Assembly (NCBI GenBank): GCA_037903475.1
Contig: JBAJFG010000632.1
Span: 1 to 64,000 of the forward strand
Length of the DNA stretch: 64,000 bases
Source of the DNA: Ancylostoma caninum
Lineage: Eukaryota; Nematoda; Chromadorea; Rhabditida; Ancylostomatidae
Direction: 5' to 3'
The stretch's first letter is position 1, and each line of letters begins with the position of its first letter. Positions 21,510-30,451 of this stretch are shown piece by piece. The notes beneath the pieces were generated by a model. The model saw only the letters and a program-made list of their open reading frames with translations, made no database searches and was not told where the DNA came from. The translations under genes were made by a program, and so were the position numbers.

Positions 21510-22741
21510 TCATACTTCTTCTTAATTGGCAGTTCATGTGTGTGTGTGTGTGCACGAGAACCAGCCATCGAAAACGGAAAATACCTACACCATTGTGTTC
21601 AGCGCATCGAGTTATGTACGAAAACGTGGTAAATTTTGATTTTTACCTTGATTTAAGGGTGTTTCGGGCCACTTTTGTAATGTTCGGACATGTTAATGGC
21701 CTGCAGTTATTTTCACCACGGTCGGAATGAATGAGATAAGTTTATGATCACAGGACCATATAAAAGGAAGGAGAAGGGTAGTATGCCTTTATAACGAGGA
21801 CGATGAACCAGACGGGTGAGGAGTGACAAGGATGGGGATTGCAGCATAGAGTAGAGGTGGGCTAGCGGATTGATCGGCGTCCAAAATAGGGGGAACGCCT
21901 GGAGACGGGTCCAAAGGCGTGATAAGGGTGCGCCGGCGTCTAAAAGTGGGGAAACAACTGCAGTCGGGTCCAACGGCGTGATAAGGGTGCGCCGGCGTCT
22001 AAAAGTGGGAAAACGCGTGAAGTTGGGTCCAACGGCGTGATAAGGGTGCGCCGGCGTCTAAAAGTGGGAAAACGCGTGAAGTTGGGTCCAACGGCGTGAT
22101 AAGGGTGCGCCGGCGTCTAAAAGTGGGAAAACGCGTGGAGTTGGGTCCAACGGCGTGATAAGGGTGCGCCGGCGTCTAAAAGTGGGAAAACGCGTGGAGT
22201 TGGGTCCAACGGCGTGATAAGGGTGCGCCGGCGTCCAAAGGTGGAGAAACGCCTGGAGTCGGGACCAACGGCGTGATAAGGGTGCGTCGGCGTCTAAAAG
22301 TGGGGAAACGCGTAGAGTTGGGTCCAACGGCGTGATAAGGGTGCGCCGGTTTCCGAAAGTGGGAAAACGCCTGGAGTCGGGTCCAACGGCGTGACAAGTG
22401 TGCGCCGGCGTCCAAAACGGGAGGAACTTTTGGAGGCAGGTTCCAACGGTGAGATAAGGGTGCACCGGTGTTCAGGTCCAATCCCAGTTTGCACTTACTC
22501 GGTCAATTTTTACTATTTACTTCCACCGAAATGCGGCACCACAAATTGTTGGAAAGGAGCTGTCCATAGTGGGTCAATGGTTCCATGATGGTTCCATGAA
22601 CCGCGGTAAAAAATGCTTTTCTGTGGATAGTGTCTGTTCATCCACCTGCACTAATCTTATCTGAGGACAATGAAAATATGCGAGCGAAGCGAGCACGAAA
22701 AGAAGCCTGAGAGTCCGGCGTTAGCCGGACGATCAGGCTGG
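21510..22741 (+). mobile_element. Helitron-like element 5 (family II) inserted in a MITE
   Basis: Plus-strand element from TCATACTTCTTCTTAATTGG to GATCAGGCTGG. Uninterrupted MITE copies show the empty site, so the insertion is A^T with no target duplication (or T^T with ends shifted by one). It contains a short CA/GT run, family II flanks, about 10 reversed minisatellite units, and the hairpin AGCCTG..GTCCGGC/GCCGGAC..CAGGCT at 22700-22741. It is 1,232 bp with no Rep/helicase. Confidence 0.85.
21885..22470 (-). repeat. 59-bp minisatellite, about 10 units, reversed
   Basis: The same unit as in the 17.4-19.6 kb array, on the minus strand. It keeps the same orientation relative to the Helitron-like ends as in elements 1-4. 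Confidence 0.95.
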
Positions 22742-23240
22742 TTATCAAACAAACGAACATTTCCGTGTTGAAAAACCATGCCGCACCCTCAGCAAGCTCT
22801 TACTGCGGAATGAACTCTCTCGTCCACTGGCCGAGAATTCGAAATTCTCGGCCAAAGAAACTCGTAACTTATGGGGTTTTCGACGTTTCTAGGAAAAACA
22901 AAGTACATCGTTGTGCTCTGCGGCTCGCATTCTTTCGACTGACGAACTTTGTCCCCTAGGTGAGACACTGCCTTTAAGTTTGATCCCTATCCACCGCAAA
23001 AGCATTCGCATTTGGGCGGCCATGACGCCGCGACTCATCGTGCTTCCAGCTCTAATCGCCCAACTCACCCAATTCGGCAGTCCCGCCCTACCATTATTTA
23101 TCACCAGGTTGGAGCCCAGTCGGCAACGGTAGAAGGGGCGCCAGTAATGGGCTACTGCCAAGCCGAAAATGCTACAAATCGAGTGCGTGCAAACACTACT
23201 GTTCCAAATCGACCACATATAGCAGCACTATCTTACTTCT

Positions 23241-23445
23241 TTTCAAAGGCATCACCCACGGAAATTTCGCCCTCACAGATTTTGTTGTATTCCTAGGTTT
23301 AGCGCTATAGTGAAAACGATGGCAGTGATGAATTTTGTCAATTCCTAAGAAAAAGGCGGTTTTCATTACTGCCAGTTTGGCAGATTTGCAAAAGATGACC
23401 GAGTTAGCCGAGATAAGCCGTTTGGACAACCGTGCCTGCTCAGAC
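23241..23445 (+). mobile_element. Partial MITE family B
   Basis: It starts with AAAGGCATCACCCACGGAAA and matches the left half of the complete copy at 56546-56958. It breaks off near 23445. Other fragments are at about 26120-26245 and 27945-28068. Confidence 0.6.
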
Positions 23446-23570
23446 AATTGTGCCGTCGAACAGCAGGTCGAACCCCCATCGCCCCGCCCACTTTTGAACT
23501 GGGGGAGCGTGTCCCGACGTTCTGCTATGGCAGAACGTGCTACTCACACCCCCCGACGTGGTGCTCATAC

Positions 23571-23583
23571 CCCCCCCCCCCCC
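23571..23583 (+). repeat. Poly-C tract in a CCCCCGACGTG repeat patch
   Basis: A 12-13 base C run lies between GACGTGGTGCTCATACC-type short repeats (23530-23630). Simple repeats in C-rich, probably non-coding DNA. Confidence 0.7.
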
Positions 23584-23759
23584 CGACGTGCTGCTCATAC
23601 CCCTCGACGTGCTGCTGTCCACCGGAATTCTCCAGAGGTGCTGCTGTCCGCCGGGACCGTGATAACACGTGCATATGCAATTAATCAACAACTTCATTTT
23701 CCCTCACCTTCACTTTCATCTTCTAACTTCCTTGGAGCGGCGGTGAGTGTTCACTAGTT

Positions 23760-23812
23760 CTCCTCTAAAGCCTAAGCCTAAGCCTAAGGCTTAGGCTTAG
23801 GCTTTAGAGGAG
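23760..23812. repeat. Perfect palindrome of inverted TTAGGC telomere-type repeats
   Basis: A 53-bp perfect palindrome with a single central A. Each arm is CTCCTCTAAAG followed by two and a half copies of CCTAAG, so TTAGGC units face each other head to head. TTAGGC is the nematode telomere repeat. The flanking CTCCTCTAAA is included in the symmetry, so this is a hairpin-forming sequence and not a plain telomere remnant. Confidence 0.9.
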
Positions 23813-23974
23813 TGGCCCCCCTCCAACTCCCTTCCCACCCCCAAATATCTCGAACACACATGCAGAAATTCATATCTCATGGCCCTATTTGAACCTTGTA
23901 TGATCTGCAAACATGAAACCAGGTAAAGATGGAAATGGCCGCAAGTAGAGTCTCGCTTCAGTTCATGATCAACA

Positions 23975-24402
23975 GAATCCGGCCCTACTCGACATGCTGA
24001 TTCCAGCGATATGCTTGAAATTGGGAAGAACGGACAAAAAAGAATATTGAGGAGGCCAAATTTGATACTAGGGCGGACGAGTTTCCTTGCCGGAAAGCTG
24101 AAAACGTGGAGCTGAGGAGTTGTGATTGCACATCAAAATGAACTTTTCAGCAGTAGCCATTATCGAATGAATAAGCATTATCGTATTGGGAAACTTTGCC
24201 GCACCTCAGCACGTTTTTGGTGCGAAATCAAACCTCCCGGCCACTGGTCAAGAATTTCGGAATTCTCGGCCGAAGAATCCCTAACTTATGGGGTTTTCGA
24301 CGTTACTCTAAGATCTAAAGTGTACCTTTGCGCTCAGCGGCTCGCATGTTCGGCTGAGGTGAAGATCTCGAACGCGATTCTCAAGGTGATACACTGCTTC
24401 AA
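23975..24402 (+). mobile_element. Diverged MITE family A copy
   Basis: Collinear with the intact 28719-29200 copy through TGAACTTTTCAGCAGTAGCC, the GAATTCTCGGCC palindromic core and GGTTTTCGACGTT, ending near GATACACTGCTTCAAAGGCG. The divergence is much greater than among the other copies, so this is an old insertion. Confidence 0.6.
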
Positions 24403-25213
24403 AGGCGATTTGTGGCGACTTATGTGGCGGATGGTTGCGCTTTAGACCCTTGGACTTTATCTTGTCCGAATATACAATGTAGTGGTTCAATGGATGACAT
24501 ATACATTAATGACTGTACGGAGATGAGCAATGCGAGGAGAATAGTGAGTAAAGTGTGCCTTGTATTAGGAGTAATGAGAATAGAACGAGGGTCATCGATC
24601 AGTCGATGATAGAATTTATACCAGATGCGTGCGTTTGACGCGCATTCGTCTATATGATGGATTAGTCGCATCGCCGACGCAGCTCAGACGCACGCGTTTG
24701 AAGGCAAGGTCCGGTCAAAATCTTACTCATCCACGTTTTTTGCTCTCTGGGGTCCAAACCATATGTGTAGCACGTATCTCGAGTTTGAGACCTTGGTATA
24801 AGCTCTTTCGCCAGATATAAGCTTCCCCACCCCATCAAGCGCACCACCGGTCCTCTTGATGTGATTTTTTCCTACGACGCCACAACAGACAGTATGTAGG
24901 GCGCGCCGTACAACGTCATTTGAAAGCACGGACGCCGCAAACCCGCAAATGCCGCATTGGAATTGGTCGATGGAAAGCATTTGTTGCGAGAATTTTTCAG
25001 GGATTTTTCTATAGTTTTCATCCAAGGCGTCGCCGTGGGCTACGAATTAAATGGAAATTCGGGAGATGGAGTTTCGCTCTGACCTTGCGTTAAAGGCCTC
25101 GCGTTCTTCTTACTGAGGATGTAGATGTCATCGGGGGTATATGGTATATGGTGAGCATTGAGGGCACGTGGGGGGACGTCGACCATATGTGGGGGGTAGG
25201 TGCCCCGCGATTT

Positions 25214-25249
25214 GGGGTCCACCCCCAGGTACAACTGGGGGTGGACCCC
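25214..25249. repeat. Perfect 15-bp hairpin
   Basis: GGGGTCCACCCCCAG, loop GTACAA, CTGGGGGTGGACCCC. It lies within a G-rich patch (25165-25275) that contains further GTCGACC and GGGGG motifs. No gene is recognised around it. Confidence 0.9.
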
Positions 25250-25788
25250 TTTTCTACCTGCAGTCGACCCCCACGAATGTCTGAGTGGCTGCCCTCTTAT
25301 CATTCACATTTGTTATGCTGGATTCATAGTAGTAATCATTCATCCGTTCACTGACTGCCAACTTGAGCGGTTGAACATGTTCTCCAAAATGAAGTCACCT
25401 TGAAGCGATCTATATCTCTGCAAATGATTTCCGAATTTCGAGATATTTCTTCTTTTCCCACTACTTGGCTCCGCCGGAAGAAGAGTGCGTAAGCCTTCAG
25501 TAGTGGGGAAGCAAAATCGTCCTATGCTGGGATGCATAAGGCCTTGATCACGAAACCAAAGATGGTTAAAGCGATTGCTCAACCTATAGACCAGGTAATG
25601 TTAGAAGATGTATGACGCAAAAGTAGGATTGCTAACCTGATCTCGCTTGGTTATGTGTTTATGACTGCTAGCCCTAGAAATGCACCCTCGAGGCGTTGGA
25701 ACCTGCCGACTGCTGAACTGCTATGTAGGCTTGTTGACGCTACATCCCTGCCGTGTCGGTTCCTCTTCCTGCATCTGAATGATATAGT

Positions 25789-26016
25789 CTGTCCGAAACG
25801 ACAAGTCCGCCCACGCACGCGGAGATCGAGAAGCTGCCACGTTTGCCAGCACTCCACGTCATCATCCCTGATCTGCGTATCACGTTTCATCGTTATCTTC
25901 ATGTTATTGATCAATGATTTGGCTGTAACGTGAACCACGTAGCAGCCAACAGCATACGTTCCAGCCGCGCCGCCTCTCGATCCCCGCGTGCGTGGGCGAC
26001 TCGTCGTTTCGGACAG
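25789..26016. mobile_element. Short MITE with ~45-bp inverted ends
   Basis: The left end starts CTGTCCGAAACGACAAG and the right end finishes CGTCGTTTCGGACAG. The match extends about 45 bp inward through CCCACGCACGCGG. It is 228 bp with no coding capacity. The target duplication is unclear. Confidence 0.75.
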
Positions 26017-26254
26017 CCTATACTTACCCTTCTCCTTCGCTTATATGCCCATGCTAGCTGTTATCATTTGCAGCTCGTTTATATCCAGACAAAACATGTA
26101 AATCAATGATAGGGCAGCCAGGCACGGTTGTCCAAACGGCATTTCTCGAGTTACCCGAGCTTGAAGCAGAAGGAGATTGGAATGAAAACATAAGGTATCA
26201 TATGCAGAGAGAGTGATTGTAAATAAAAACGCTCATTTATTTCATTTCACAACT

Positions 26255-26450
26255 CGGGCAACAACACCGTGCGACCCGACTGCCAAATTGGCCCGAGCGA
26301 ACCACCCGAGCCACCAAATTTGTGGGCGTGGCCTGCTACCGGGCGACCCGAGGGAATTAAGTGAAGCATCGGGCGACCCGAGGGCATGGCAGGAACCCAT
26401 CGGGTGACCGAGGGAATACTAAAAATTATCGGGCGACCCGAAGGCAAAGC
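26255..26450. repeat. Repeated CGGGCGACCCGAGGG motifs
   Basis: Four or five imperfect tandem copies of ATCGGGCGACCCGAGGG with 20-30 bp spacers. The core CGGGCGACCCG is nearly palindromic. Related motifs are at 27825-27910. Confidence 0.7.
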
Positions 26451-26816
26451 TTGCGGAATTTAAGGCATGTAAAGAAAGCATCTCCAAATTGCATTGGAAA
26501 AGTGTTTTTCATGCTAGCTAGCAGCTATTCTTCTGCATGTTTTTAAAGAGTGGTTACTGGAAGACCAGTCAAGTTTTTTAAATGAGTCCCCGACTAACCA
26601 AATCACTGGTTGCTCATTGAATTTGAACAGAGATTATGCGTATTATGATATGAAACTGTGAAATCCTAAAAAAATCAAGAAAGAATGGGATTGAGTCGTA
26701 GGAGTGTTCAGTGGTCCGGAACCGCTCTCTGTACAGGAACTTGCTCTTCTTGGTCTTCTGATTGCCTGCACATCCGTACGTTTCTCTGTCGTCGCCGTTC
26801 CCATTTTTGATTGATC

Positions 26817-27293
26817 TTAAAGGTAGTCTCAGCCCATGGGCCGCATTCGAGATTCCCGTCTCAGTCGAACGTAAGCGAACCGCTGAGCACAAAGATGTTC
26901 TTTAAGTTTCGTGGAAACGTCAAAAACACCATAAGTTACGGGTTTCTTTGGCCGAGAATTTCGAAATTATCGGCCAGTGGACGAGAGGGTTCATTCCGCA
27001 GCAAGAGCTTGCTGAGGGTGCGGCATGGTTTTTTAACACGGAAATGTTTGTTTGTTTGATAATAGCTGCTGCTGAAAAGTTCATTTTAATGTGCAATCTC
27101 AGCTTCTCAGCTCCGCCTTTGCTAGCTCCCTAGCAAGGAAACTCGTCCGCTCCTGTATCTAATTTTGCTTTGAAAGTAGGGGTTTTTGAGGGTGTTTTCT
27201 GACATCAAGCACATCATAGGAGTCAGCGACTCGAGCTGCACCTGAATCTGTGGATATTTCGATGCCCAACATGAGGTGAGACACTGCCTTTAA
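26817..27293 (-). mobile_element. MITE family A, intact copy (reverse)
   Basis: Ends TTAAAGGTAGTCTCA and TGAGACACTGCCTTTAA. It is 477 bp and reverse-complementary to the copy at 28719-29200, including the GAATTTCGAAATT core. No coding capacity. Confidence 0.85.
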
Positions 27294-27505
27294 GGTGCGG
27301 GATGGTGAGCAAATCTGGGCCACTGATATCTCATAAACATACATTTGGCTAAGAAGAGGAAGCAATCAGCAAAAAAAAATGCAGAATACCTACGAGATGG
27401 ATCAATCGCTCTAGAATTTCTTACTGTGGAGGGCTCACGTTCACAATGGATAGCGGTGGACCCGTAGTACCTTAATTCCTAAAACGGACCCGCTTTTCAC
27501 GCAAG

Positions 27506-27646
27506 GTGGACCTCCACATCCTCGACGTGTCCCAGAGGAGTGATGACGAGAACAACATTGAAGTCAAAACGGCATGGTGTGTCGACGCGAATGGCCGAGT
27601 GGATGAGAGAGCGGATCCCCAAGACGGAATTCAGTGTGAAGGACAG
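27506..27646 (+). CDS. Isolated 47-codon exon, family unknown
   Basis: Between a GCAAG acceptor and a CAG/GTCCGA donor the plus strand encodes VDLHILDVSQRSDDENNIEV, KTAWCVDANGRVDERAD and QDGIQCEGQ. The composition is clearly protein-like and the length is exactly 141 bp, phase 0 at both ends. It has two cysteines and an acidic character. No partner exons could be joined; the kinase gene begins 2.8 kb downstream and does not obviously use it. Confidence 0.45.
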
Positions 27647-28068
27647 GTCCGAAGGTTGGAAGGGCTGCGATAAAGCACTGGTTGGGGGTCGAAAGTTTGC
27701 ATTTTTCTTTCCGGTCATTCTATGTTGAAATCTGCTCGTCTCCAAGCTGCCACGGGCAGGTAAGCGCGGGTAGGATTGATTTTGCTTTTAACTGCCAGGT
27801 GAAGTGAGGGTGAGCGGACAGCATTTACAGTGAGACCCGACGGCGATTACAGAGCGACCCGACTATAACGCGTCGGGTCACCGGGTAATCGCAGTGGGGT
27901 CGCCCTGTCTTATTGTCTGAGAACACATCCAAGCTGATCGCCAGCACAAACTCTATCTCTAGCAGTGATATCTACGACTGTGTAGCTTTCGTAGAATTGT
28001 TGCGACAACGGCTGAGTATCCAAAGCGATCAAAATCTCAAACTCGTAAATTTCCGAAGGTGCTGCCTT

Positions 28069-28682
28069 TAACTGGCAGTTCATGTGTGTGTGCACGAGAA
28101 CCAGCCACCAAAAACGGAAAATACCTACGTGTTCAGCGCGTTGGGAGTTGAGTTATGTACGAGAATGTGGTAAATTTTGATTTTCACCTTGAATTACAGG
28201 TGTTTCGGGCCACTTCGGTCACGTTCAGACATGTTAATGGCCGACAGTTGTTTACACAACAGTTGGAATGTGTGGGATAGGCCTGTAATTACAAAATCGT
28301 ATAAAAGGAAAGAGACGGATAGGGTGCCTTTATAACGAAGAGGAGGAACCAGACAGACGAGGGATGACACGGATGAGGTTTACACCTTAGTGTAGTGTTA
28401 GAGGTGGGCTGTCGGTGTGATTAGGATCCTCCGACTTCCATAAGTGTGGAAATGTCTGAAGTCGGGTCCAACGGCGTGGGTGCGCCTGTATTCAGGTCCA
28501 ATCCCAGTTCGCACATACTCCGTAAATTTTTACTATTTACGTCCACGATAGCGAACCGAAATGCATTGCCACAAATTGTTGAAAAGGAGCTGACCATAGC
28601 GAGTCAATGGTTCCGTGAACGCCGGTAAAGCGAGCACGAAAAGAAGCCTAAAAGTCCGGCCTTAGCCGGATGATCAGGCTGG
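28069..28682 (+). mobile_element. Helitron-like element 6 (family II), 5'-truncated
   Basis: It starts within the family's 5' region (ACTGGCAGTTCATGTGTGTG), exactly at the CTGCCTTTAA end of a MITE B fragment, and lacks the TCATACTTCTTC tip. It runs through the family flanks, about one decayed minisatellite unit (28420-28490) and the 3' hairpin ending CAGGCTGG before T. Confidence 0.75.
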
Positions 28683-28718
28683 TCAGCGTTATTTGTTCGT
28701 CAATTGGAGGTCGGTTGC

Positions 28719-29200
28719 TTTAAAGGCAGTGTCTCACCTGATCTTGGGTATCGAAATATCCACAGATTCAGGTGCAGTTCGAGGCGCTGATTCCAATGAT
28801 GTGCTTGATGTCTGAAAACACTCTCAAAAACCCCTACTTTTGAGGCAAAATTGGATACAGGAACGGACGAGTTTCCTCGTTAGGAAGCCAACAAAAGCGG
28901 AGCTGAGATTGCACATTAAAATGAATTTCTCAGCAGCAGCTATTACCAAACAAACAAACGATTCCGTGTTGAAAAACCATGCCGCACCCTCAGCAAACTC
29001 TTGCTGCGGAATAAACCCTCTCGTCTACTCGTCTTTCTCTGGCCGAGAATTTCGAAATTCTCGGCCAAAGAAACCCGTAACTATGGCGTTTTCGACGTAT
29101 CCACAAAACTTAAAGTACATTTCTGTGCTCAGCGGCTCGCGTATACTCGGCGAGATAGGAATTTCGAATGCGGCCCATAAGCTGAGACACTGCCTTTAAA
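28719..29200 (+). mobile_element. MITE family A, intact copy
   Basis: Perfect tips TTTAAAGGCAGTGTCTCA and TGAGACACTGCCTTTAAA. It is 482 bp, with the internal self-complementary GAGAATTTCGAAATTCTC. It is the reference copy for the other three. Confidence 0.9.
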
Positions 29201-29432
29201 AAACTGGAAGCTGCGGCATTGCTTTCCCAGTGCCTTAGGCGGAAGAATATCGAGTTCGACGCCATTAAGGACCCATAGACTCCGCCGTAGTGTGAAACAA
29301 CGAGCAATGCAAATGTGCAATTTTTCACAAAAAATAGAAAAGCTCACTTTTGCGAGAACCATCCTTTTTTGCAGAGTTAGCTTCCTTTTACCATGCAGGG
29401 GTTCGAAGTAACTTCACCATATTTATGAACGA

Positions 29433-30451
29433 CCAGTCTGGCCGTCCAGCTAACGTCCGACTTCCAGACTTCTTTTGATGCTCGCTTCGCTCGCATACTG
29501 CACTTTGAAAGCAAACACAAAAGTGTAAATGGACTGATAAAATCTGTATCCTTACACAGTCCTTACGCAGTTCTATCGCTTTCCTGAGAAGCCCTTCATC
29601 CCGTAGGTGGTAGCTTCCCTCATGTGAAGGATGTTATGCTCTCCCATATGAGCGAAGTTAGTGGCCGTGAAGAATTGAGTGTAAACGATTAAGCGCAAAT
29701 GTTATCTTGAAATGATTTAGGCTCAGATAGTTGCTGTGGTAATTCAAATGATAAGGGTCCACCGGTTTATATAAACGGAAAGGAGAGAGTGGTTCATTCA
29801 GACACAAGCGGAATGGGAACAGAACACGGATACGAAAGGAAACAATGCACATCTGGGTCATTTAGGTAGGAGGGTACGCCGAAATATGGTAAGCGTACCT
29901 CTCATGCTGAAATAGACCCGGCTAGCGACCCGGCTATTCCTATTATTTGTGGAAGCCGGCACACCCTTATCAAACAGCTCGACCCGACTACAGTTGTTTC
30001 CACACTTTTGGACGCCGGCGCACTCTTGTGACGCGGTTGGACCCGACTCTAGGCGTTTCCTCAATTTTGCACACTGGTGCACACTTATCACACAGTTGAA
30101 CTCGATTTCAGGCGTTTCCTCGCTTTTGGGCGCCGGCGCACCCTTATCACACCATTGGACCCGACTCCAGGTGTTTCCTCACTTTTGGACGCAGGCGCAC
30201 CCTCATCACACCGTTGGACCCAACTCCAGGCGCTTCTCCACTTTTGGACGCCGGCGCACCCTTATCTCACCGTTGGACCCGACTCTGGGAGTTTCCCCAC
30301 TTTTGGACGCCGGCGCACCCCTACAGCAACGGTGGATCCACTGTAGAGCATCTTCTTCGCTCTTGGCCATGCCCTCCGAAATTGGTTACACCCTGACAAA
30401 GGCACACACACATACACACGTACAGAGTAGGCCCGTTATTATAAGTCATCA
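29433..30451 (-). mobile_element. Helitron-like element 4 (family I), abutting the kinase gene
   Basis: Family I hairpin at 29433-29475, with inner-stem changes (GTCCAGC/GTCCGAC), and the usual CTGG-T boundary. Unique flanks match element 1 and there are six decayed minisatellite units (29950-30340). Its 5' end reads TGATGACTTATAATAACGGG after A, so the tip TC has become TG. The element's last base is the A of the ATG at 30451, the first in-frame ATG of the kinase open frame. Confidence 0.75.
29950..30340 (+). repeat. 59-bp minisatellite, about 6 diverged units
   Basis: Same unit as the other arrays, with more substitutions per unit (for example GACTACAGTTGTTTCC in place of GACTCCAGGCGTTTCC), which suggests an older element. 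Confidence 0.9.

Larger units (their letters stand above)
21279..22977 (+). mobile_element. MITE family A copy, split by a Helitron-like element
   Basis: The left part 21279-21509 starts TTAAAGGCAGTGTCTCAAC. The right part 22742-22977 ends TGAGACACTGCCTTTAA. Removing 21510-22741 restores a 467-bp element, close to the intact copies at 26817-27293 (477 bp) and 28719-29200 (482 bp). The join reads GCTA then TTATCAAAC, as in the intact copies. Confidence 0.85.

Noticed and set aside
23760..23812. True chromosome-end telomere
   Set aside because: There are only two to three TTAGGC units per side, in inverted orientation, with more than 20 kb of sequence on both sides.
24720..25025. Minus-strand 100-codon frame beginning MDENYRKIPEKFSQQ
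   Set aside because: A protein-like start, but no splice sites, no recognisable domain and an opposite-strand open frame. Too weak to list as a gene.
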